In this document: piece by piece, positions 1 to 10,457 of the stretch | Numbering within the stretch: position 1 is the first letter of the stretch | Layout of the letters: every line of letters begins with the position of its first letter | DNA from: Triglochin maritima | Lineage: Eukaryota > Streptophyta > Magnoliopsida > Alismatales > Juncaginaceae | Direction of reading: 5' to 3' | Assembly: GCA_963682175.1 (NCBI GenBank) | Contig: OY821782.1 | Location: 30,835,741 to 30,899,740 of the forward strand | DNA: 64,000 nt | Program-made: the position numbers and the translations under genes | Notes under the pieces: model-generated | The model's input: the letters and a program-made list of their open reading frames with translations, nothing else | What the model was told of the DNA's origin: nothing | Database searches by the model: none

Positions 1-860
1 AAGGGGCGGAGTGAGTGCACACATGTAATAAGATGGTGAAGAATGCATTCAATAGGCACAAATGTAGGTAGTGTTTTCATGTATAGGAAGTATCTAATGG
101 TTAGGACAAAACTTATCAATCCAATCACTAACCGAGTTAATTAACATTCACATAATCAAGTTGGTTATCTCATAACCTAAACAAGCATAAGAGGTGTCTA
201 ATAGTTGTGGAAAAACCCATCAAGTGAAGTGTTCTACTCTAAACAAGCAAGCATACATTCACATTTATCAACACATTTCAAAATAAAGCATTCATTTCCA
301 TTCTTTAATGCATGTATGAATATCATCTCCACCCCCAAGGGGATGGAACTACTCACTACTCATTAAACTATAACTACATTAAGAAAAGAGGACATTCTAA
401 TTATACTACGATAAAGAAAAAAACAAACTAAACAAGTAAGCATTAAACCAAAGACAACATTAAAACAAACTATGAAGAATTATTTTATTAACATGACTCG
501 CATTCCAAGTAGCTTCTTCTCTACCTTGAGTTTATCTCCAAGACTTACTCCAAGTAGAGAGAATGCCACCTAGCAATGGGTGAATACAAAGGAGAATGAA
601 GAGTTCTATTTATAGGCATGAAAAATGGTAACCGTGGACAATCCCCCAGTATGGGACTAACTCGCATACCATATATGGACTAAATACAACCTAATCTAAC
701 ACCCAACTGAAGCACGTGTCATTTAGGGCCAAATGGACCGTCAATTGGTGGTTTAGGACAGCCAATTGGCGGTCTGGATGGGCTTGACCGGGTCTGGTTT
801 TGGGTGGCTTGATTTCGTCCTCTAGAGCCTCCACTCGTCGGGCAACTTCTAGATTGGGTT
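1..860 (-). mobile_element. Degenerate Athila-like LTR, cut by the window edge
   Basis: Read on the minus strand this stretch follows, in order, the LTR found intact at 4691-6251: palindrome pair, TATA box, short leader with the 'seven-bases-plus-GTGGAGAA' block around 320-345, then the T-rich R/U5 part. The match is clear but diverged, so this is an older insertion of a related family. The window starts inside it, and its upstream limit near 860 is approximate because similarity fades past the palindromes. No coding capacity is expected. The short ORFs here are antisense shadows. Confidence 0.7.
605..774 (-). promoter_or_regulatory. LTR promoter: TATA box and upstream palindrome pair
   Basis: A TATA box (CTATAAATA-like on the minus strand, 605-614) lies about 120 bp downstream of two imperfect palindromes at 735-754 and 756-774 built on ccAATTgg. 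The same arrangement occurs in the intact LTRs at 5059-5226 and 10826-10993, so it is a conserved part of this LTR family. Promoter function is inferred from layout only. Confidence 0.5.
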
Positions 861-1447
861 CGGCAGCTGAACGTGACGGGTATCGAACACCGCAAGACGA
901 GATGCCTGGTAGACCTCCGCTCCATCATCACGGAACGACATTTGGTCAACCTAGCGGAAGTAGCAGCATCTAAGTGCCGGTTAATGGGAAAGGGCAAGTT
1001 AGGGGTAAAGCCCAAAATCACAAACCAAAAAATCGTACACACCGAAAGGGATACTCACGTTGTCCGAGCCACAATTATAGAAGACCCGACCAGGGCTTCA
1101 ACGTGCGCAAGGTGCCACAATGAGCGGGAACTCGACAAATGCAAGTCGGTTGCTGGAACATAATCGATTATGCAGTGCTTGAAGCCGACGACATGATATG
1201 TGGTGGGCAAACGATGACGATAAGGTCTCGGTCCTGTAGGGAGGTGGAGAGCAGAAATTTGGGGAGGTGGGGGTGGTTGCCTCCCATCTTAAGAAGGGCA
1301 TCGTCGGGCATTTGTGGGGAAGAAACCAGTGAATAGGATTGTGTTACCAAACGCAAGGGTTTCTTGGTGACGGAAGACAAGTAAGGTGGTGGTGAAACAA
1401 GTCAGGGTATCATAGAAAAAACCACCTACAGTTGTGTTACCAAACGG
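861..1447. other. Unassigned, relatively GC-rich stretch
   Basis: No family is recognised. It is more GC-rich than its surroundings and holds a 96-codon plus-strand ORF (873-1163) with no motif I know. A 15-bp direct repeat, ttgtgttaccaaacg, occurs at 1339-1353 and 1432-1446, 93 bp apart. It may be an upstream part of the neighbouring LTR, a captured host fragment, or the flank of a small lost element. Confidence 0.4.
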
Positions 1448-1860
1448 GACTGCACAGAAGTGTAACTCACATCCAATTTATATAACTATTCGACAAAAAA
1501 TGATATTGGGTCAACCACTTCTGATGTCATGTATATCCGACGTGATAATGGATCTACCACGTCGGCTATGAAGGAAATCCAACATTGTAGACCCAATATC
1601 AATTTCATTTTTCTATTTGTTTTTTACAGATTCAACCCCCCTGCACAGAAGTGTATCTGACATCCAATTTATATAACTGTTCGACCAAAATTGATATTGG
1701 GCTACCACGTCGGATGTCATGAACATCTGACGTGACAATGGGTCTACCATGTCGGATATGAAGGACATCCGACATGGTAGAGCTTTATCAATTTTGGGTT
1801 CTTTTCATTTTGTTTCAGATTCAAACCCCCTACACATAAATGTAACACACATCCTACAAC
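1448..1860. repeat. CACTA family-1 subterminal repeats, left-end orientation
   Basis: Two units of about 190 bp (starting near 1450 and 1642) share the opening tgcacagaagtgta and contain back-to-back accacgtcgg/ccgacgtggt hairpins separated by 10-30 bp. The array at 34388-34975 is the same unit in reverse complement. That is what opposite ends of CACTA elements of one family should show. Such subterminal repeats are the TNPA-binding regions in En/Spm elements (established for the family). No terminal CACTA/CATTG motif could be found to the left, so the extreme end appears lost. Confidence 0.7.
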
Positions 1861-1880
1861 AAAATGTTTAAGACAAAGAT

Positions 1881-1980
1881 GTAACTCATATCAACCATTA
1901 ACTCATTCATCCACTATTAAACACAGAAATGAAACTCATATCAACCATTAACTCATTCATCCACTGTTAAACACAGAAAT
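1881..1980. repeat. 50-bp tandem duplication
   Basis: Two adjacent copies of a 50-bp unit (1881-1930 and 1931-1980) differ at about two positions. Both contain actcattcatccact. It lies just inside the subterminal repeats of the CACTA fragment and looks like a recent local duplication. Confidence 0.8.
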
Positions 1981-1994
1981 GCCCAAGTTAATTG

Positions 1995-4660
1995 CTTCAT
2001 GGTTTACTTTAATAATGAACTATTTTACCTTCATGGCATGCCAAATAGTTAGCTTCTTCTTACTCTTTCCTCGACCCAAGATTTTATATATATACATGGC
2101 TCTGTCAGAATTACACAAATGGTTTGACGTTTTAATAATATATGCAACTATTGAAAAATTAGTTAACAAATTTAAATTAACTATACTAAAACTAACTTAC
2201 AACTGAACAATATTCTTTAATGTTTTCCTTGGTTTATTTGATGCTAGAGGATCAAACCAATATGCAACATTAAGACTAGGAACCAGAACGGCTAACATCC
2301 AATGATCACGGTAAATCAATCATGTTAAATAACTTTATTATACTCCCTAAATGCTTCTCCATTTCAGACATAATCAATATGGTGCTAGAAAAAAATGCTT
2401 CTCCATTTCAGACATAATCATAGCAATCTTTTGCGGTCTATTGTCTTTGCTTGAATTACCTTGAAACAATAATATTGAGGGACACAAATAACCAAAGTTC
2501 TTCCCATGAGGCAATTCGTAGAGAAGCCTACTAAAAAAGAAATATATCATAACTAATATGAAAGAATTCGTAATTGTCATAATTAATATAAAAAGGACAA
2601 ACTTACTTACATGATTTGCACTTGGATGATTGTTATACACAACTTTTCCATACTAAAAAATTGCATGACATCGGATATTATGACAAACAACGCAGATCCG
2701 TTGGCATCGTCGGTCATTTTTCCTACAATTTCTTTATTCATCACACTTTTAACAAAAGAATCCTCATCCTTATGTCGTATGAAATTGTATAACATTTGAC
2801 AATTCGGAGGAAATTATCTCCCGTCGAATACAATTTCAGTTTCAGATTTCTTGGATGTTGAACCTTCAGCCTTTTGAAATTAAAAAAACTATATTATTAG
2901 AAATTCTTTATATGATTACTATATATCAACCATTTAGGCAATTACTAAATTTGAAGTTGATACATTTGCATTTATTTTAATTAATGAACGAGGGCATTGC
3001 AACACCCATCCTTTAGCATCGCCCACCGTCTGAACTTCAGATTCAGGAATTGGTAGGAGTGCATCATCACAGACAATGATGCATCTCCAAGGTCACCTTC
3101 AAATACAATATCCAAAGTCACCTTCAAATTCTTGGATTGAATTTATTCACCACGCTGCACCTTTAGGGTGTACACTTTCCCATATGCTACAACTCGCATA
3201 TCTGGATCATTCACAAAGAGTTCACATTGGGCTCCATCCTATAAAGTTCAAGACAAATTTATCACATGTACTGCACTGCAAAGATAAAAAAAACTTATAA
3301 TTTATAATTTTACCTCAAAATGGCCAAGGGTGTCCTGCTCAGCTACTTCTTGTGGGAACACCTATGAGGGTTGTACACTGGAAAAATTACGAGCGGTCCG
3401 TACATCTGTGGCAATATCGGAGGCAATATTGGTGGAAACTCCAAGGTGTTTATACAAACTCTTCACCAGGTTTTCCAGGCGATGAATCTTCTTGTCGCGT
3501 ATCACGTGATCAACTTGGGAATGACTTTGTGAGGATGATGATGTCCCAAAATACTGACGTACTCCTAGTCGACTACCTACACAGCGTATTCGCCCAGGAT
3601 GCTCCTACTTATCCAAGGTTGTGGACAATATATAATCTCTTCCTTCTGAAACAAATTCTCCTTGGGAAGTATTCATTGAAAGTTCATCCTATAAAATTTA
3701 ATTTTAATTTTTTTTATTAATTAACTTACAATCTTGGACGCAACTAGTTCAGACGTACACAAAACATACGTACACAAAACATAAAAATTAAAGTTAACTT
3801 ACAATCTTGGAGGCAACTAGTTCAGACTCTTCATTAATGTAACTGCCTTCTACAGTAATACGCGCTCGCTTCCACTTTTCTTCTCTAGATATCGGAGATG
3901 GCTTGCCTGCTCTTCACTCATACTCGCTTGCACAACTTCTTCTCTTTGTTGGGAATTTTTTTCCGTCATCATAGCCTCCTCAAGTTTGCAGTAACCGCCT
4001 CTGGACAATCTATGTTGAAACTTATTACTAGATTGTCGTTTCTACTTCTGCTCTCGTATTTCCTGAAAAAGAATATAATGGATTAATTATCAAATTAAAA
4101 TTATAAACTCTACGTATTAAAAAGATTGAGTATATAGTACCATATATTCTGGAGAAAGAATAATTCTTTTGAACTCAGCCCATGTCTTCGGCGAAATGAA
4201 ACTGTAAGTAGCAGAAGGGTCACGCTCCTTATATTCCCCAAAGATAAACATGTATGTAAGCTTTATTTTAAAATCTTTCCAGCGGTTACCAACATAGGAA
4301 ATCCACTTCTTCTTCAACGCTTTAGTGGATTCAAAAATGAATTTAGCCTACTACAAAAAAACCCTTGAAAATTAGAATCAATAAGATAGGAAATTTCAAA
4401 TAAAACTAATAAACAAACATATACCGTTACATCCTCCCAAATTTGTTCTTTTGGAGAAGAATCAACTTGTGACCAATTTTCAATACAAATATCCACCTTG
4501 GTTCTAGCGACAATACCCAAATAAATAGGCCAATAAATTTTATTCTCTCCAATTGGCTCTAATAGACGATCAAAGTCCAAAAGTAATGGACCTTCACATT
4601 TTACTTTTTGTTGAAACTCTAACATAACCGTGGAGGAACCGAAGTGGATGTTTCATCGGA
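1995..4660 (-). pseudogene. CACTA TNPA-type gene with Ulp1-like C-terminal domain, decayed
   Basis: Pieces in several minus-strand frames follow the second gene of plant CACTA elements. A Transposase_24 region (about 4625-4130) has LLEPIGEN, YLGIVARTKVDI and a later KTWAEFKR motif. A variable middle part follows, then a C48 (Ulp1-like) region: MLYNFIRHKDED (about 2795), LYELPHGKNFGYLCP (about 2530) and an AYWFDPL-like strand (about 2260). The catalytic-Cys box seen in element A at 24480 is absent; only the preceding linker is visible near 2080. Stops and frame changes are frequent, and introns may explain some of them. The 5' end meets the LTR element at 4691. In En/Spm the TNPA product binds subterminal repeats; the role of the Ulp1-like part is unknown. 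Confidence 0.75.
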
Positions 4661-4690
4661 ATTCAGGAGGTGCTTTTTCTTAATGGGAGT

Positions 4691-6251
4691 TGATTGACAT
4701 CATTTCATGCTCATATTCGTATCTTATATCCATTATCTTACATCTAAGCAATGCTATGTGACGAGTTTTATGTTTGAATTTCAGAAATAAAGAGGTTTGA
4801 AGAGAAGAGCCATGAAAGGACCCAAAAGCAAGAAAAAGGACTTAATCGTGAGACCTGGGGACTAAGATGCAAGGGAGAAGGACCTGATCGTAAGACCGAA
4901 GGACCTAAGAGCAAAACAAGAAACTCCACACCATCATGGGGAGTATTTTGGCAATTCGATTCGGGTCGGAGCTCCAATAAACAAAGTAGATGCATCAAAG
5001 ACCAACAAAGACCACCAGAAAAGCCCACAACCAAAACCAACTCGATCTGGATCATATAGACCGCCAATTGGCGGTCTTGGACCGCTAATTGGCAGTCCAT
5101 ATGTCTCCAGATCCGCTAAGATTTGTGTTGGGCTTGTATTAGTGTATTCTTAGTCTATTTTTGGTATTGGTTTAGTCCCACATCGGGGGATTGTCCCGGA
5201 TTAGCTTTTTCCATGCCTATAAATAGAACTCTTCACCTTCCATTGTAATCACCCATTGCTTGGTGGCATTCTCTCTACTAAGGAGTGAGCCTTGAAGCAA
5301 AAACTCAAGGTGGAGAAGAATGCTACCTTCAATGTGAGTCATTTGTTAATAAAATAATTATTCTAGTTTCTTTCAATCTTGTCTTTTAATTTGTGCATGT
5401 TTGTTTAGTCTTTTCTTTCCTTTTATGTTTCTTTAATGCTTCTTGCCTTCTTAGTTAACTTTCATTTCAGTATTATGCTTTCTTTTGCTAATATAGTTAG
5501 TGTAATGACTAGTGAGTAGTTCCATCCCCATTTGGGGGGTGGAGAAATATATGATATAATTATGTAGTGTATTAAGTGTGTGTTATTTTTATCCCTTGAG
5601 CTTTATATGATTTCCATAACCATCTAATGGGTCTCCACTCTTATCTTTATATGTTAATGCTCTTGAGTGAAGCTTAGCTTATGCTTTGATTAGTGGACCT
5701 ATTTTATGGGGAATGATAAGGTTAGGATATGGATGAAGTTAATATTGGAAACACAAGTTGTAGTGTATGAGCTCTTGTTGCCTTTACCTTATCTAATGTC
5801 TTGTATGTTTTAATGATGTAGTGAAATCTTAATTCATGTAGAGGCATAGTAGGGTATAGTCTTTATACTTGAGTTCATGTAGCTTCATTCCAACTATTGT
5901 CTTGTATGTTTTAATGATGTAGTCTTATCTTAATTCATGTGGAGGCTAAGTTGGATGTCGTTTTATGATTTCATGCACTACATGTTGTGAAGAGCTTAAT
6001 GAACACACACACATACACTTCTTTATGTTCACATTATTTCTCTACCCCCTTTGGGGTTTAGTTTTTCTTGCTTCTTTTCCATTTCCATTTGCATCTTAGT
6101 GTAGTTTAGTGTAACCAACCTTTCTTCCCTTTCTTTACCTCTCGCCTTCGCACAAACCAAGTGTCGACACACCTCCCAGGGGACGACCCGTATTTGCCAC
6201 CGCTTCAACGCGGTCGTGCACTTGCGGTTAAATATAAAACGAGATCAATCA
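4691..6251 (+). repeat. 5' LTR of the Athila-like element
   Basis: It begins TGATTGACAT and ends GATCAATCA, giving 7-bp inverted termini. It contains the palindrome pair and TATA box (5059-5226). Further in are a T-rich stretch and a 3' part with two copies of a ctattgtcttgtatgtttt-like segment (about 5808 and 5895). The 110-codon minus-strand ORF in it recurs in the other LTR and is a shadow. Confidence 0.92.
5059..5226 (+). promoter_or_regulatory. LTR promoter: 18-bp palindrome, second palindrome and TATA box
   Basis: gaccgccaattggcggtc (5059-5076) is a perfect 18-bp palindrome. A second, imperfect one follows at 5079-5098 and is better preserved in the other LTR (10846-10865). A TATA box, tataaatag, is at 5218-5226. 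Each palindrome carries CCAAT on one strand and ATTGG on the other, so a CCAAT-box factor or a dimeric factor is a reasonable guess. The binding protein is inference. Confidence 0.6.
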
Positions 6252-6257
6252 AGTTTT

Positions 6258-6275
6258 TGGCGCCGTTGCCGGGGA
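6258..6275 (+). promoter_or_regulatory. Primer binding site, tRNA-Asp type
   Basis: TGGCGCCGTTGCCGGGGA lies six bases after the LTR end. This is the form known from Athila-group elements and is complementary to the 3' end of plant tRNA-Asp. It fixes the orientation of the element and the LTR boundary. Confidence 0.8.
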
Positions 6276-7379
6276 GGTGCTCTGTCCAGACCTTGGTTTG
6301 GACGATTCGAGGGGTTTTTGATTTTTTGTTTCCAGTTTTGTTTAGTTTCATGGAACCATAACATCAAGGGGAGGCTACTGGGAAAGTTTGAGCAACAGAA
6401 GCCACAAAGAGACCGCCAATCAGCGGTTGGAGACCGCCAATTGGCGGCCTGGTAAGGGCTTCCTTCTCTCAAATTTCTTCTGGTGGTTTATTGCTTTACT
6501 TTAGTTATCTGGGAGCCCAATTTTGCATGCGGTGATCTTTAGTTTGCTCCCAGATTTAATTTCAATCCCCTTTAATCAACTTGGACCATAAAACTCAAAG
6601 CAAAAGATTAGACTTCTTGCCATCTAGGTCATGCACCATTGGTAGACCTTGCATGCATTTGTCTTTTCTTTGCTTTACATTTTGTCGTTGATTGCTGGCA
6701 TGAGGTACGTGCACCCACATCCCTCATTCATGCATGTTTTGTTCATGCATTAGTTAGTAAGGTGCATCGGGACAAGAGTGAGAGAGCGTTTGATTGGAGC
6801 GATTGATTGCTAGATCTAGGATTAAATCGCTACTAAGGAGGGGATGTCCCATAAAAGATAAGGTGGGGGATTTCATCACCCTTTCCTTGGCCCCAAAAAT
6901 CACTCTTAATAAAGCCTTAACTAAAAGCAAGTAGACATTGGCCCTAGGATTTCGGGCGCACTAGGAGAGTAATCTAGTTGAGACTGTCATGACCTGATTG
7001 GCGTTGCCACCTTGTCGATAGTAGGAGGTACTAGATCTCCGGATCTGGTATCACTTGCTGGGCATTGTGGTCCTCGTTGTAGGGAGGTGAGACGTGTCGA
7101 GGCTAGTGACCTCGAAGTTAGGCGTCGTCTAGCCTAAGGACCCATTGCCTTACATTGTTTGAGTCGTGCTTGCTAGTTAGGCTTCTACCTGATCCCATTA
7201 CCCACGCTAGCTCTAGGATTCTTCCCTTCTCCTCTGAGTCATCTTCTTCTCACCTTCTTCTACGTTATAGTCTCCTCCCCTTTACACTCTCTGGTAGCGT
7301 TTTAGGGTCGAGTCGAGAACTTTTTGCGAGCTTGGCCTCGTGGTGGTGAGAGTGATCGACTCGAGAGTTCTTTGTTGAG
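6276..7379 (+). other. Leader of the Athila-like element
   Basis: About 1.1 kb between primer site and ORF. It holds a further copy of the palindrome pair at 6411-6450, with core ccgccaattggcgg, although it is outside the LTR. No long ORF and no N-terminal gag domain is recognisable here. The start of the ORF at 7380 is the first ATG of the long frame. Confidence 0.6.
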
Positions 7380-8789
7380 ATGGATGGTTACATGGGCGAC
7401 CATCTATATCATTGTTGGGACCAGGACGATTCTCCCTGGTACTCCGGACCCATGCAACTTGGGGGGGCTCAGACTAACACCCCGTATGGTTGGGACGATC
7501 GCCATTTTGTGACTGAGCAGTCTTCATATTGGGGTAACATGAGAGAGACACCGACTGCTAGACCACAATCTAGTTATGCCGGATCATATGCTGGTCAACA
7601 AACTGAGACATTACAACAAACTTTGGCCTCTTTCATGCGTATGGCAGACGACCTGAGTGCACCGGTGGCTCCAGTAGCCGTACCGTGCGACTGTTGTGGG
7701 TTGAGTGGTCATGTTATCGGGGAATGTCCTTATGTTCCCCCTGAGCCTGAGTATGAGCACACATTTTCCCAAAATGCTCATTATGACCATTACGCATCCG
7801 CGTACAACCCGAGAGTGATGGATTCGTGGGGAGACAATTCTTATCCAAATTCTTATACCTCATTTTCACCCTCGTATCCTCCTTCCGAATACCCAGAATT
7901 CTACCAACACCCCACTCCAAATCATTGGACTCATTCTCAGCCAATCAACACCCAACCTCAAAATTTCCCAAGCTCTGACTTGGACCTCATCGTTGACCGC
8001 ATACCTGATTCCTTGAAACAAACTTTCCTTACGTTCATGGAAACCACTCAACAGTCCATACAAAATATGGCACTGCAAGTGAGTCAAATGTCGCAGCAAT
8101 TACGTGAACGTGAGGAGAGTGACATTTCATGTCAACATGAGGATTCTTCTTTTGATATCGAACCACCACCACATCCACAAATTCAAAGCACAGCCTTTCA
8201 AAGTCAAACTCCTAGTCAGTCTGAGGGACTTGGGGTTTCAATTCACGATCACTTAGTGGAGGATTCGATTCAAATTGAGAATAACTTGGACCAGCTTCAT
8301 TATGAGTCGGCACAGGATTGTGCCTTATCTTTTTGTCCCGTGGCCCTTGAGCCACATGATCTTCATGTTGTGCCTCTTAAGGACTCACCTCTGGTGGAGC
8401 AAGAGCTCCCTAGTACCCTCAATTTCAAACAACCTGATGAGAGTTTGCCTCTCACTATTGTTCCTGATCATCTTGGAAATGATGGAACATCAAACAACTA
8501 CATTGCTCATGAGGGTATTAGGAGTTCCTTGGAGGATACTTTGGGTATGAGACCCACTTCCTGTTCTCCTGGTGAGTTGGACATGCATAACGAGGTGCTT
8601 GACCTCGTTCCGACCCACCAGCCTGTTGGTTGGAGAGTTTGGATTGACGATCATAACTTCAGCAGCGCAATGGGAGAAACTCTTCTTCCGTTGCCCCTCA
8701 TTTCCCAAACTCTTGAGAGGTTCAAGCTCTTTCAGTTTGATCCTTTGAATGAGACGCCTTTGCGTCCAATTCATGAACCTCTCATTTAA
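7380..8789 (+). CDS. Gag-like protein with CCHC zinc knuckle, 469 aa, uninterrupted
   Basis: One open frame fills the middle of the element. Residues 103-116 (CDCCGLSGHVIGEC) are a C-X2-C-X4-H-X4-C zinc knuckle, the nucleic-acid-binding motif of Gag nucleocapsid. Tyr/Pro/Gln-rich sequence follows. About residues 215-240 (FMETTQQSIQNMALQ) resemble the helical stretch after the knuckle in Athila-group Gag. The C-terminal half is acidic and low in recognisable motifs. Compared with a full Gag the N-terminal capsid domain is missing, and no pol follows. A 1.4-kb frame without stops in an element that lacks pol suggests either recent insertion or selection for a trans-acting packaging function; the sequence alone cannot separate these. 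No signal peptide or membrane segment is visible. Confidence 0.8.
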   Translation: MDGYMGDHLYHCWDQDDSPWYSGPMQLGGAQTNTPYGWDDRHFVTEQSSYWGNMRETPTARPQSSYAGSYAGQQTETLQQTLASFMRMADDLSAPVAPVAVPCDCCGLSGHVIGECPYVPPEPEYEHTFSQNAHYDHYASAYNPRVMDSWGDNSYPNSYTSFSPSYPPSEYPEFYQHPTPNHWTHSQPINTQPQNFPSSDLDLIVDRIPDSLKQTFLTFMETTQQSIQNMALQVSQMSQQLREREESDISCQHEDSSFDIEPPPHPQIQSTAFQSQTPSQSEGLGVSIHDHLVEDSIQIENNLDQLHYESAQDCALSFCPVALEPHDLHVVPLKDSPLVEQELPSTLNFKQPDESLPLTIVPDHLGNDGTSNNYIAHEGIRSSLEDTLGMRPTSCSPGELDMHNEVLDLVPTHQPVGWRVWIDDHNFSSAMGETLLPLPLISQTLERFKLFQFDPLNETPLRPIHEPLI

Positions 8790-10442
8790 TCTGGTGCTCT
8801 TTGTGAAGGGGGCCCACGCATGCGTATTCTGGCCCCGCGTGGTGTCATGTTCCCTTTCCAAGTGCATTGACCCACTCTTGAGGTTCCCATTTGATGTCTT
8901 TTGACAAATGAAGATGGGACATTATGTTTGCACATAGTTATATAAAAAAAGTACAATAAAAGACTCCTTCAGTGAGCATCGATTGTAGTGGGCCCCAACC
9001 CTTGAGTATTTGGGCTCCATTTCTTTCACGTATTTGTATCCCTTCTTTAGTATCTCACAAGTTTTGAGGGAAATTGGGTTGTGTCCATCAACATAGCCAT
9101 AAACTTCCCTGTGTACTTCACGTTGGTGAGATCTATTCTTTTTTCATGCATAGCTCCATGTAGTATCTTGCTCGCATTCATTGAGGACAATGCATGAAGT
9201 AGGTGTGGGGGGGTGTTTTACGTGTGTACATAGTCGAGTCTTTTCTTTTGATTTTGTTTTCTTTTGTTTGCATTGTTAGGGTCATGTTAGTGTGCTGCAT
9301 TTAATATCGATATATATGCTTGCCATGATCCTTGGGTGACTTGTCTCCTTTTGCTTGCCTAGTGCTTCAAAATTTTCACATTTCTTTCAAAATCTTCATG
9401 TGTTTGCGAAAGAAAATGTTTTGTGGGTTTTGCGTGTGTTTAGCATGTGCAAAACCGTTGAGAGGCAAAGTAAAAAGAAAGCTCCCAAAATTGTCTTGAA
9501 CTTGATGCATTAGGATATCCAGTACAGTGACTTTAGGATTTATCGAGTCGTTAGGATGCACCCCAGTTTTCCTTTGGGGGTGAGTAATCATAGGGTTTCA
9601 GTGCTCAAACATTCAAAGAAGTCCACCCTGAACCTAGTGAGTCAATAATTCGTGTCTGTTAACTTAAGGAAGTTTGTTGTAGTCAAGGACCCTCTAAATC
9701 TTGTTGTGAGACATAAGTGTAGGGGTTTTGGTTCATGTGTAGATAAGAAATAAGTGAGTAGGTGTTCTCTCTTCTCGCACGGCTCCTATCACTCGGGAAA
9801 GTAGGTCTGAAGGGACTTTGTGCCTGGTGCTTTCGAGTCATCTGACTTGGGATGCGCCGACCGAACTCTCGTTACACGGGTGGTAGGGATTGCCCTATGT
9901 GGAGATTTGGGGAAAGGTGTACGTGATAGTGTAAGTCCTCATGGGCAATGATGCACGAAACCTGACCCTGGGAGAATCAAACACCAACCAATAAAATGCT
10001 CCAAAAAGAAAAAAAAGGAAAAAAAGGAAAAAAAATCAAATAAGAACCTTAATGGACCTTACACTTTGTTTCACTTGAGGATGTTGAGGTTGTCCATGTC
10101 TCTCACTTAATTCCTTATTTAACTTGCACGAATGGTTTATTAGGCTAGGTGTGGACTGATTACCTATATAGAGTCGGCCCGTAGGATTACCGCGTCCATT
10201 GATCGACAAAATATTTCCAACGAGTCAAGGTCTAGATTGAATAATGCATCTTGTTCGGATTTTGTGGGTATATCCGCTGAAAACCCTCAGGAGACAACAC
10301 TCCTCCTCCTTGGCAACAAAGAGGTTTAACGGCTTGTTGCACGTGCTAAGTGCAACCGTGATTCCTACGAAAGTGAGTTAGGATTTCTTGTTTCTCATTT
10401 GCTTTTCTCTTTCTTTGTTTTGCTCGGGACTTGCAAAAACTT
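8790..10442 (+). other. 3' non-coding part of the Athila-like element
   Basis: No coding frame of note. At about 9180-9215 it has gaggacaatgcatgaagtag followed by a G-run (ggtgtggggggg), a block typical of the region after env/pol in Athila-like elements and resembling an extra polypurine tract. A purine tract of repeated gaaaaaaaagg is at about 9998-10035. This looks like the 3' part of a once larger element from which pol was deleted. Confidence 0.55.
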
Positions 10443-10457
10443 AGGTGTGGGGGTATT
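10443..10457 (+). promoter_or_regulatory. Polypurine tract
   Basis: aggtgtgggggtatt sits immediately before the 3' LTR, where plus-strand priming occurs in LTR retrotransposons. Confidence 0.7.

Noticed and set aside
4768..5100. 110-codon minus-strand ORF repeated at 10535-10867
   Set aside because: It lies in the LTR U3 in both copies and its translation just mirrors LTR sequence; no protein features.
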